From: Strigamia acuminata
Taxonomy: Eukaryota; Arthropoda; Chilopoda; Geophilomorpha; Linotaeniidae
Direction of reading: 5' to 3'
Assembly: GCA_949358305.1 (NCBI GenBank)
Contig: OX442314.1
Span: forward strand, 50,726,581 to 50,790,580
DNA length: 64,000 nucleotides
The stretch's first letter is position 1; each line of letters starts with the position of its first letter. The translations under genes were made by a program, and so were the position numbers. The notes below the pieces were generated by a model, which was not told the DNA's origin, searched no databases, and saw nothing but the letters and a program-made list of their open reading frames with translations. This document shows positions 20,823 to 30,041 of this stretch, piece after piece.

Positions 20823-21319
20823 CATCATTATCAAAAATAATAATAATTTATTTCAACATCAAACCTAGTTTATAATTTAAAACTCAAGAATAAAAAATTT
20901 TACAGACGGTTTGATTTGTTTTTGAGTTTTTAAGTCTAAACGAGTTTTGACGTTGAAATAAACAACAATATTTGGGTTCGTTCGATTGATTGATTGATTG
21001 ATTGTCAGTTTTCTATTCCAGGCAGATGGACACGTCGGAATGTGGCAGACTCATCCACGTGGAGCCTGGTTCGGGTGGACTCTGACAAAACAGCGAAGCT
21101 ACTCGAACTCTCGGCGTCAGTGTTTAGTGTTTTAGTTTTGATGTGGTAGCATTTAATACTTGCTGTGTTTGTTTGTTTGTTTGAATCTCAAATAGTCTGG
21201 GATGAGAGACGTTTGTTTAATGCTGAATTTTAACAATACCGATTTTAAAAAAATAATTGATAAATAATTTAAATTCAATTCTGCTTCACAATCTATTTGA
21301 TTTAATTGTAATTGTCTTT
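20676..21319. other. 3' flank of the zinc-finger gene
   Basis: Contains a (TTA)n microsatellite at about 20764-20825 and a short GATT repeat at 20985-21003. No gene was recognised; 21020-21120 is GC-richer (GACACGTCGGAATG) and could be an exon, but no frame stands out. Confidence 0.4.
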
Positions 21320-21580
21320 CAGGCTCTGAATGACGTGGTCTCGGTTGTGTTTCAGACTCTATATGACGTGGTCTTGGTTCTGTTACTTCAGGCTCTGCTT
21401 GACGTGTTCTTGCTTGTTTCAGTATCTGCGTGATGTAATCTTACTAGTACTTCAGAATCTAGTTGACATAATTTCAATAGTGTTTCAGAATCTGGAATAT
21501 ATGATCTTAATTGTATTGCACAATCTGGATCATGAAATCTTGGTAGTTTTTCAGAATTTAGATTTTCAGGAACGGATTGT
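21320..21580 (+). repeat. Degenerate 33-36-bp tandem array
   Basis: About eight units of the form TTTCAGAATCTG-AT-GACGTGGTCTTGGTT, each opening with a TTTCAG that looks like a splice acceptor. Divergence rises toward the right end. Confidence 0.7.
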
Positions 21581-21717
21581 AGAATTCTAACCTAACCAAA
21601 ACATGTATGTAGGCCCATAGTTGACACACCAGAAAGCTTCGAATTGGAGCCGGGTTCTTAATCGATAAAATACTGTAAACGCCTGGACCGCAATTTGAAG
21701 CTTTCGGTTATTTGCTT

Positions 21718-22118
21718 TTAATTATCACTTTGGCATTCAGCATTGCAATAATATCTGGAGTTTTTGCAGTTTTCCTCCACACATCTTGAAAATATAAATA
21801 AAACAAAGATATAATTGAGGTTGAATTTTATAAATCGCTTCTTTTGCTTACCGTTTACATAGCCTATACTTTGGAAATGTGGTTAGGTCAATCACATGGG
21901 AACAGTGCGGACAAAGATAATACGCTAAAGGTTTTCCTGCTGCATTTGTCGTTCGAGCACTGCTAGGTTTGGTGTATTCGTTTTGTACTACATAAGTTAT
22001 GTAAGATTTTAATTTTATATTTGACCATTTAGGAGGAAACAATCCATTTGAACTTACTTTGCTGTGGTCAACATCTGTTTTTGGTGCTTGGTCAATCAAA
22101 TGTATTTTCAGAGATCTT
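21718..22118 (-). CDS. 3' end of a zinc-cluster gene, two exons, 5' truncated
   Basis: On the minus strand, an exon from about 22118 down to 21852 ends in CPHCSHVIDL and YRLCKR with a donor GTAAGC. It joins in frame to exon 21784-21718, entered through a TTTTCAAG acceptor, which encodes CVEENCKNSRYYCNAEC and a stop. Together they give eight closely spaced cysteines plus a histidine, a plausible double zinc site. The upstream part is cut off where the second capping/Ulp1 copy begins (about 22120), so this is either a truncated gene or its last exons. Family not recognised. Confidence 0.5.
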
Positions 22119-22119
22119 T

Positions 22120-23524
22120 GACTTTGTAACGACGTTGATCGATGGGGAAATGGTGGTCGATCGGGTCGATGGCAACGCTTTTCCGAATTTCCTCATTTTC
22201 GACATCATTTCTTTCCAGTATTTGGAAGTCGGTAAGACCGATCTCGATCGCAGGCTGCTCTGCATTCAGAAGGAGGTGATCGATCCGCGACAGCTTGCGA
22301 AAATGAACGGTCTCATCGACAGGACCAAAGAAGCGTTCGGTGTCAAAATGAAGGAATTTCGAGGCGTGGCAGAGTCGCGTAAATTTCTCGGCGACTTTGC
22401 GAAGCGGTTGCCACACGTGGCAGATGGTTTGATCTATCAACTAATTGCTAGCCTGAATACGAACGTTCTAAGTTGGAGTAATCGCACTCCAATCACAGAA
22501 GAGCAGCTTCTTGATGCTGTCGAAAGAAAAATGCGACCAGAAACACAAAAACCACCAATGCGTTCGCCGGCACTAAAACGCCCTCGGTTTGAGGAAAAAT
22601 GCGCCATCGAGGAGGACGAACCACCACATAAGCGCGCACGAATGGAACTGCCTACTGATGTCGAGCCGGAAGTGCAGGCTCCCATTACTGCCGAGCCTAA
22701 AGTTCCTATGACAACACTTGTCAATCCAGATAGCAATTGGGTCGAAATATGCTCGGAGGTCCAACTGAAGCAAAGGCATTTAGATATTTTGCTTTGTAAT
22801 GATTGGCTCGATGCATCTATCATGCATGCAGCAGCATGCATGACAAAGCGAGATTTTCCTCTGACCCAAGGCCTGCAAAGAACGACGTTTGCAGCATATA
22901 ATCCACCTGCATTCACTCCTTGCAATGGTGATTTTATCCAAATTTGCCGATCATTTGCCAATCATTGGAATGTTATTGCTGGGCATATTACTGATAGAAC
23001 GATTTTCGTTGATGTATATGATTCTCTCTACTCTGACATCAATCGTGATAATATATCCATCGCTAGTAGTCCGCACTATAGATCCTTCTTTGCAATTGAC
23101 ATTTCGTTTTCATGACATTATGAAGCAGGGCAATAGACATGATTGTGACCTACATGCCATAGCAATCGCACTATTACTTTGCCATGGAGAAAATTCAAGT
23201 ACTTACTCATTTGATAAAGCTCAACTAAGACAGCATTTGATTGAAAGATTTTCGCATCAAGATGAAAAATTTACGTTATTTTCCTTTACACGTCGTGAAG
23301 TTTACGACTCTCCAAAAACAACAGTCCATGATAGAGTAATGTGTTATTGTAGGAAAAAGAGGAATACTCGAAAGGATATAAAATGCTGTACATGCAAAGA
23401 AAATTTTCACAGATCATGTTTGGTTAAAAAGAATACGAATGTGAAGGACATTCAAACTAAAGAGTTTATTTGTGATCGTTGCATTTTTATGACAGAAGCT
23501 AATGTACTAAATATTAGTGAATAA
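22120..23524 (+). pseudogene. Second capping/Ulp1/PHD gene copy, 5'-truncated and frameshifted
   Basis: Homology to 1020-2762 starts abruptly at the ACGTTGATCGATGG corresponding to about 1374. The promoter, the first 118 codons and catalytic motif I are therefore gone. Near 23070 five bases (TTGAT in copy 1) are missing, which shifts the frame between the protease His and Cys. The Cys region reads HDCD, the following Gly being lost. The PHD finger frame (22889-23524) is intact. Identity to copy 1 is high (a few percent difference by eye) and the two share about 50 bases of 3' UTR. There is no poly(A) tail, which argues against simple LINE-driven retrocopying and for segmental duplication with loss. 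Confidence 0.88.
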
Positions 23525-23614
23525 AAATGACATAAAATCAGTTTTACATAATTTCGACATTCGTTTGGCGCACCAAATATTCCAAATATATTTATCAATT
23601 AGCTTAGCAATTTC

Positions 23615-23799
23615 ATGATCAGAAAGTCTTCCAGCTTTTATTTTCCATTATTATTATTGTTGACTCTAAATATAACCTCTCTACATTTGGCTATTACCAA
23701 TTCCTGCAATACAGCATTGGCAACTCTGAAATTATTTTCCGGCACAAACACATCGGGACCTTTAAATGTTGATCATCCACCATGGGAAAGCATTCACCT
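23615..23799 (+). pseudogene. Ulp1-like ORF, 5' part, split by the Gypsy insertion
   Basis: The open frame (SLHLAITNSCNTALATLKLF onward) runs up to the Gypsy target site in a WESIH codon run. After removing the element and one ACCT, it continues in the same frame at 38838. It sits directly after the second capping/Ulp1/PHD copy. Confidence 0.45.
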
Positions 23800-25224
23800 T
23801 GAAGTGAACCGGAATCTTATTACTAAAACTGACTCACTATGGATTGCCGTTTATAGGACTTACAAAACTCACTATCACTAAAATTTATATTTAGTCTATT
23901 GGCCTAAGTGAATTTAACTAACAAATAAACACAAAATATTCTTTCTATTCAAATTCTCACAGGAGATTTATTCTAACTTGAATAAATCACAAAATACATT
24001 TAAATAATATACGAAATACAAGATTTACTTAACTTTACGTTTTACCGTTAAAACATGGGTTAAAAGACTAAAAACTAAAATACTTAACGGAATAATCGGA
24101 AAAAGAATGGAAATAAACAAAATGGCGTCGAATGGCGTCCTCGACGTGGCTCGTCTTCTCCGTGATCTGGCGGCGACTCGGCGCTGGATCCTTCTCTCGA
24201 ACTCCGTCTCGTTGATGGAAATGTTCACGTACGCCGACGGAACGTTTTCACGACGTTACTCTTCAAACACGACGTCTCACAAACGTCCGCACCTTCACCA
24301 CTAATTCTCCTCGATAAACGATCTCCCACACGACTCGGGTCTCTGCTCGGCACGACGGCGCGACAGACGACCGTGACGGTGGCGAAAACGTCTCGGTTAC
24401 GTTACACAAATCCAACTTGGACGACACCCACGACTCGGATCTCACTCGGCACGCCGGCACGAGTGACGACCTTGACGGCGGGTCGCCAAACTTGGCAAAA
24501 TACAAATATCTCGTCGCCTGTTTAGCGACAAGAAAGAAATCTCACAACAACAAGCAGGTTGTTGCAAGAACCGGGCTCTCGTGATAACAATGTGGTTATC
24601 ACAAGAAAATATCTCGTAATAGTGGGTTCACTATTACAAGAAATGATGAGTCTTAAAAATCTTGGCAAATTAGCCACAAAATCACAGCAGAGTTTTCAGG
24701 TTTTTCTGGATGCAATTTCACGTGGTTGTTTCAACAAGGTTTTCAAAGTAAGACTGAAGTGTCTCTGCTAAATTTCCTTATTAGCAGGAAACACTTCCTG
24801 TATTGCTTAGCTTGTGGGTGGGTTGCCCTGGCAACCTCCCACTCAGCTGTTTTCTGCAGACAGGCAGAGTTCTAAAAATAACTATTAATTAGCTTTTAAT
24901 TGCTCAATTATGCTGCTGTCATTTTGTGGCACAAAATAATAACAAAACTGCCAATTTTGGCAACTTTCAAGACTCAAAATAAATTCAACTGGTTTATAAT
25001 TCAAATGCATATATTTTATTCGATTTACATACAAAATGGTGACATTGAACTCGAATTAACTTATTTCGAGATACAATGTAAAAAATAATAAAATAAAGCA
25101 AACTTTTGCTAAATGCCCTAAATAAATAAAATCCGGAATTATTTATTTCCTTTCGCTCGAAATTGACTTATTTTCAAAGCGATCAAATAAAATAAAACCT
25201 CTCGGTGGCATCCGAGCCACCGCA
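23800..25224 (-). repeat. Gypsy 3' LTR
   Basis: 1,425 bp, nearly identical to 37413-38837. Differences were seen near 24143, 24222 and 24571. Confidence 0.95.
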
Positions 25225-25245
25225 CTTCCCCTCTTTTTGGGAGGT
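25225..25245 (-). other. Gypsy polypurine tract
   Basis: On the minus strand AAAAAGAGGGGAAG directly precedes the 3' LTR; it would prime plus-strand DNA synthesis. Confidence 0.8.
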
Positions 25246-25264
25246 TTTCCCAAAACCGACATCT

Positions 25265-27703
25265 TTACCAAACAACCCCTTTCGTCTCAGGAATAGCCAC
25301 GGGAGTTGCATTCTCGGAAATTGAGAACTTTGGCAATCCGCGGGCTGGGCCAGACATCATCCCCGTATTGACGTGGAGCCAGACGTCACGAATGTCTGCC
25401 GTCTTCTTGAGGACATGGTCGTAATTCATTTCGAATTTCTCTTCCTTGCTGCTCGGGGCTCGGCGTACTGCAATGAGTTGGCGGTGACGCGATCGGTATT
25501 GCAACTCGCGCACAGATTTTTCGAGCCATTTAAACGCCTCTTTGCAAAGAGTGGAGCTGTTCTTTAACAAAGCTCTCGTGCCATCGGAAAACTTCAGCTT
25601 TGGGTAATAGTACCTGATTTTGCCGTATTCCATATTCTGGATCATGGAAACGGTTGGCACTTCCTCTTTCCCGCTGGCTGACGGTCCTACTGAGCAAATT
25701 CCTGACTCTGTTGCATTCGTGGTTGTGGTCAGCGCCCGATACACCGCTGGCACATAGGTGACGGACGGCATGTAGGTCACGTAAGGGCGACTGCCTTGAA
25801 CGAATGCAGTGGTGGGAGGAGCAATCGCAGCTGTTGGCGCTGCCTTTGGTCTAAATGGGGCACCCGCAGGTCTCCATAACGCACAAGCTTGTGCGCCAAA
25901 CGTTTGCGAGTCTCGACGCTTTTCCATTTCTTCCAACCTCATCGTCCACTCCTGTCTCAGACGAATCGCGCTCTGATTGCACGTTTCTCCATTCGCCAAA
26001 TTTGCATACACCAAATTGCTCCGAAGCAACACCGCATCGTAGAGGATTGACTTCCAGTTGGTAAGCATTTCAGGTGGGATTCCTAATGGCGTTGTATACA
26101 ACACAGTATTGCCTATGAATGACGCCTCATCGGTGTAGAATACCCCGGGAAACAGTAGGCGTTGCTGCACTTTCACCGTTTTCTTCTGGAATTTTTGCAG
26201 CCAGCGTTCAGTTTGCTCCCTCAGTGGTACTTGCACAAATTCCCTGGCCAAACGCTTCATCTCGTTCACCGCTTCATTGAGCTGGGCGGCCTGATATCCA
26301 TCCAAATTTGTGAGGACCAGTTTCTGGGTGTTCAACGGGTATTTCAGATAACCACGCCACAGTCTGTAGAAATCCTTGTCGTAATCTTCTTGGGGTCTCA
26401 TTGGTTGCTCCCCTGGGCACAGTGCGAGCTCTGGAACCGGGATCGAGTGGTCCATCAGTGGAATGGGTCCCTCCATTGGCAACGTGTGCGGATCTACAGC
26501 TGGTGTCTTCTTTTTCTTCAAACGATCATGCTCAATCGATTTCTTCGGACGCAATATTTTCGGTTTTCCTTTCGCTTTTGGTGGTTTAACTTTCAGCGAC
26601 ATTAGTTCTTGCAGTTGGGGAGGTGGAGGTGGGGCTTCCAGCTCTACTGATGCCTCTTGAGTCAAGCTTGGTACCTGAATGGTCATCGTTTCCTCGGGTG
26701 AGGATGGTCTTGGTGATGGAGTGTCAGGTACATCCTTGTGTGGTGCTGGACTCTGGAACACCGACGAATTTTCTCCTCCGGTAGCAACTGCTTCCTTCCC
26801 TGCGTCCGACGAATACTCCGATTCTTCTGCCTCATCGACAATCACGAAATCCTCTTGCCACGAGTCGTCCCACTCAACCAACGGGATGATGGGCTCGCCG
26901 GGGTCGCAGGTGCCCTTGATTTTGATTAAAAGTGCATCCTTTCTTGACATCGGCAGAGTAATTTCACGTTGTGCTTTCGACTTCTTGTGCGACCTTCTGC
27001 ATTTTCTTGCTCTCTTTGGTGACGTGACTTCGCGTGCTTCTTCATGCCACTCGATGGGAGAATGTCGACTTCTTCTTGGGCGCTGCTCTTCAGAGCGTTT
27101 CCAATCCTGGGTTGATTTAGTCGAAGCATAACATCTGCGCGGTCGATTTCGATTGGTGTTTGCAACTCGATTCCCCACGGCTCCAGTTAGATGCAACTGA
27201 TGCATCTGGGTCTGCGTTTTTGCGAAATGTTCGGGTGGTGACGTCACAGGCGGGCATCCTAGCTTTTCCTGCTCTTCTAAAAAAGCCTGTTGCTTGACCA
27301 CAAATTCGGCTGCTACTGGACCAGCTTCCGCCTTGATTCTCGCCATGACTCGCTTGGCAAACTTTTGCCGATTTGTTGTCGGGTCGCAATACACTTCATA
27401 ATCCTTTGCCTCTTCGTAAACCATTGGATATAATTCCGCCAGCAACTCATTGAAAATGGGTCCATGCGGGTCTTCCAGTTCGGATATGATTTGACGTAAG
27501 GCGTGCGCTTCCAATGTGTCTCCATGGCAGATTCGCTTCGTGGTCCCCCAATATTTTTTGATTTGGTTGGTGAGCCACTTCCGAGTTATCCAAGCGTCAT
27601 ATCCTAGTCGCTTGAACACTATTTGAATCTTGTCCGGGATCCTTCCACGGAAGATGTTTAGTCTAATGATTGCACCTTCTGGAATCGCCTCCCAGGACGC
27701 CAT
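25265..27703 (-). CDS. Gypsy third ORF, 812 residues, function unknown
   Basis: An uninterrupted frame from ATG (MASWEAIPEG) in the position where retroviruses and some Gypsy elements keep env. It ends 40 bases before the 3' LTR. It shows no signal peptide, hydrophobic fusion peptide or transmembrane segment, so it is not a normal envelope protein. Visible parts are a folded-looking N-terminal 150 residues (Trp/Tyr-rich), a basic nuclear-signal-like region (RRSRHS, KRARKCRRSHKKSK) near 220-250, an acidic then Pro/Ser-rich middle with a polyproline run (APPPPPQ), and a conserved-looking C-terminal region rich in aromatic residues. About 1 kb separates it from pol, so it is probably expressed from a spliced RNA. 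The intact frame in an element whose gag and pol are damaged is notable. I recognise no homologue. Confidence 0.72.
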   Translation of the reverse strand: MASWEAIPEGAIIRLNIFRGRIPDKIQIVFKRLGYDAWITRKWLTNQIKKYWGTTKRICHGDTLEAHALRQIISELEDPHGPIFNELLAELYPMVYEEAKDYEVYCDPTTNRQKFAKRVMARIKAEAGPVAAEFVVKQQAFLEEQEKLGCPPVTSPPEHFAKTQTQMHQLHLTGAVGNRVANTNRNRPRRCYASTKSTQDWKRSEEQRPRRSRHSPIEWHEEAREVTSPKRARKCRRSHKKSKAQREITLPMSRKDALLIKIKGTCDPGEPIIPLVEWDDSWQEDFVIVDEAEESEYSSDAGKEAVATGGENSSVFQSPAPHKDVPDTPSPRPSSPEETMTIQVPSLTQEASVELEAPPPPPQLQELMSLKVKPPKAKGKPKILRPKKSIEHDRLKKKKTPAVDPHTLPMEGPIPLMDHSIPVPELALCPGEQPMRPQEDYDKDFYRLWRGYLKYPLNTQKLVLTNLDGYQAAQLNEAVNEMKRLAREFVQVPLREQTERWLQKFQKKTVKVQQRLLFPGVFYTDEASFIGNTVLYTTPLGIPPEMLTNWKSILYDAVLLRSNLVYANLANGETCNQSAIRLRQEWTMRLEEMEKRRDSQTFGAQACALWRPAGAPFRPKAAPTAAIAPPTTAFVQGSRPYVTYMPSVTYVPAVYRALTTTTNATESGICSVGPSASGKEEVPTVSMIQNMEYGKIRYYYPKLKFSDGTRALLKNSSTLCKEAFKWLEKSVRELQYRSRHRQLIAVRRAPSSKEEKFEMNYDHVLKKTADIRDVWLHVNTGMMSGPARGLPKFSISENATPVAIPETKGVVW

Positions 27704-28692
27704 GGCTTGTTCAGTCTATCAAAAGAATGTTATTCAGTAAATATTTTCAATATAATAACAATTCCTTGTGTGTGTGACATTTATTTTAGCATTTTCGATA
27801 AAATATTGTTTTCTAATTTGATTTCGGACCGCTAGATGGCGTCCCCTCTGCATGGCATGCGGAGTTTATCTTTTCGACAAATTTATTTTAGACAATTTTG
27901 TCTTTCTAACTCGAAAATCTTTCTACTCGTTACTTCCTTATTTTTGTCACACACTTATTGTTTCTTCCATGTGTGTGTCAATGTGTTTAAGCTTTTATTT
28001 CAAACTCCGCCGTTTTGGTTCCGTAATTGAACGCAAGATGGCGTCCGCTCTCATGTTATTTATAGCAATTTTCACTTCGATTCCCGTTCCAGCATTCAAT
28101 TTTTCCCGAAATTTTTCAATTAAACATATCGAATTTATGCCTTATTATTCTTTTTTATGAATCGTTTTGCCTTTTAACTTATTAATAGTAAAGATTCGGA
28201 CAATTTTTTCCCTTTTACCATTCATTTCTGAGAGTGAGTCTTTTAATTCTCTAATAAACTTTCTCATTTCTATCTTTGATCACATTGACATACACATTTA
28301 TGTGAAGAAAACGTTTTTTATCAACTTATTTGTCGTGTTTTCAATTGAATATTTTTCAATTTTTGACTACCTTGTCTAAAATTTCCTTTTCTTTCTGTTG
28401 TTCGTCATCCGAACCGTCTGCTTGACGTTCTCGCGACATCTTTTCCGATTAATCTCCACTTTTCGTTGTTGTTGGTCGTCACACACGTTTTCTCCGCTCC
28501 AGTTGTGGTTAGTTTCAGTCAAGAATATCCAATTTTGTTTTGTTTTGTCAAATATTCTCAGAGCATTAATAGTTCACACTTGTTGTTTTGGTTAAGTGTC
28601 TCGAACTACAGCTGTTCCCTTCGGCGACCAATCACAACGCAGCGATGACGTCGTCCATTTCCGGACTTCCGAGCGACGTCCTGACTCTATTT
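27704..28692 (-). other. Gypsy spacer between pol and the third ORF
   Basis: About 1 kb without a long minus-strand frame. It may hold a splice acceptor and leader for the third ORF. Plus-strand ORFs here are T-rich and look spurious. Confidence 0.5.
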
Positions 28693-29732
28693 TTAGAGAT
28701 AATCCGGAGGCTTTATCTTCGCTCTGTCGCGAAGTGGGTATTGTTTCAAAGCCTTTTCTTTATCACGAGAATTTAATTGTTGATATTTCTTTTTGATTTC
28801 AACTTTCTTTTCCACTCTCTTTCCCCTCTTTTTGGAAAATGAAGCAGTTTGCTTTTCATTTCCAAAAACATCATTTTCTGGGGCGATTAGTGGAATGTCT
28901 GCATCCGTGTCGTTTGAACTTTCTACATCACATTTTTCTGCAAATTCATTTGCAGCTTCTGCACCTTGCACATTTTCTGCATTTGGCGAATTTTCTGCAC
29001 TTTGTGCACTAGTTTGTGCAGTTTCTACATCTTGTGCGGCATCTTGCACATTTCTGTGCACAGATTCCACACTTTCTGCGCCTTGCGCACTGTCATTGTC
29101 GTGAACGTTTTCTGCACGTTCTTGATTTTGCATGTCGTCTGCACTTTGTGCATTTGCAATTTCTTGCGTTTCGACGACTTCACCCAAATCAAAATTGACT
29201 TCAAAATTTTGCGAATTTTGCAAGTCTGACTGTTTTTGTGTTTCTTGTGCATTAGTTGACGTTTGCACATTTTCTGCGACTTCCGTACTTGGCACATTTT
29301 CTGCCTCTTCCACTACTTCTGAATCGTCCCCTCTTGCTGGAATGTCATCAAATAAGGTGTTTATCACCTCAGCATTGGGGTTACTTTTAGTTTGACCTTT
29401 TAACCAAATCTCTTGGTTAAATTCAGGGAAGTAGGGTGACAATTCGGATTTGTGAATTGAGTTGAAAATTCGATTGTCTTTCAACCGACGTAATCTGGCA
29501 GCTCCACCCTGGTGTATTTGGGTAATAACATAGGGGCCAGTACGCTTGTCCGCAATACTCGCAGAAATACCAGCTGAGGCCTTTGAGAGCGCGTGGTTTT
29601 CTCTCCAAACAAGATCATTGATTTTGAAGTTCTCAAATTTGGCGTCATCTTGATGACTGCGCACTCTCTCTCTCAAGTCTACGATATGCGCCATCATGTG
29701 GTGGTACGTGTCGCTTATCACTCTTTTACCAT
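28693..29732 (-). CDS. Gypsy pol C-terminus: integrase tail with low-complexity extension
   Basis: Continuation of pol beyond the MITE insertion. The first 110 residues are the integrase C-terminal (GPY/F-type) region: DLVWRENHALS, GPYVITQI and SELSPYF. An unusual acidic extension of about 200 residues follows, built from degenerate AENVQ/AQ/ESV units rich in Ala, Asn, Gln and Glu. It ends with a Lys-rich segment and YPLRDRAKIKPP, which resembles the last residues of many Gypsy integrases. The extension is far longer than usual. The part of the open frame above 29732 is MITE sequence, not pol. Confidence 0.75.
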
Positions 29733-30041
29733 GTTTACATGCATGGAATATTTCGAGTGAGACGAAATATTCCGTGTGCACAACTGGCATGTAAACGGGG
29801 TCAACCGGATTATTCGAGGATTATTCGAGGGGTGGATAATCCCTTGCAGAGGGTTGTTTAATTCGAGTGAACTCGAATTATTTTCATTGCGCATGCGCGA
29901 TCTGCTCGGCACTTTCCCATTGGTCAAAATCTGAAAGTAATCACGGATTATTTTTGGCATGTAAACACAACTCGAATTATTCACCACTCAAATTATCCAG
30001 TCGAATTATCCACCACTAGAATAATTCGGTGCATGTAAACG
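29733..30041. mobile_element. Short MITE inserted in Gypsy pol
   Basis: About 309 bp with inverted ends GTTTACATGCA / TGCATGTAAAC and internal AATTATTCGAG-type inverted motifs. It breaks pol between the integrase core and C-terminal region. The target duplication is unclear (possibly TA), so the superfamily is not assigned. Confidence 0.75.

Noticed and set aside
22048-22119. Extension of the second capping/Ulp1 copy to an upstream start at 22048
   Set aside because: Homology to copy 1 begins only near 22120. The upstream codons overlap the minus-strand zinc-cluster exon.
26679-27131. Plus-strand ORFs of about 150 codons at 26162-27131
   Set aside because: Shadows of the Gypsy third ORF on the opposite strand.
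25265-27703. Envelope glycoprotein for the Gypsy third ORF
   Set aside because: No signal peptide, transmembrane segment or hydrophobic fusion peptide, and no paired-cysteine ectodomain.
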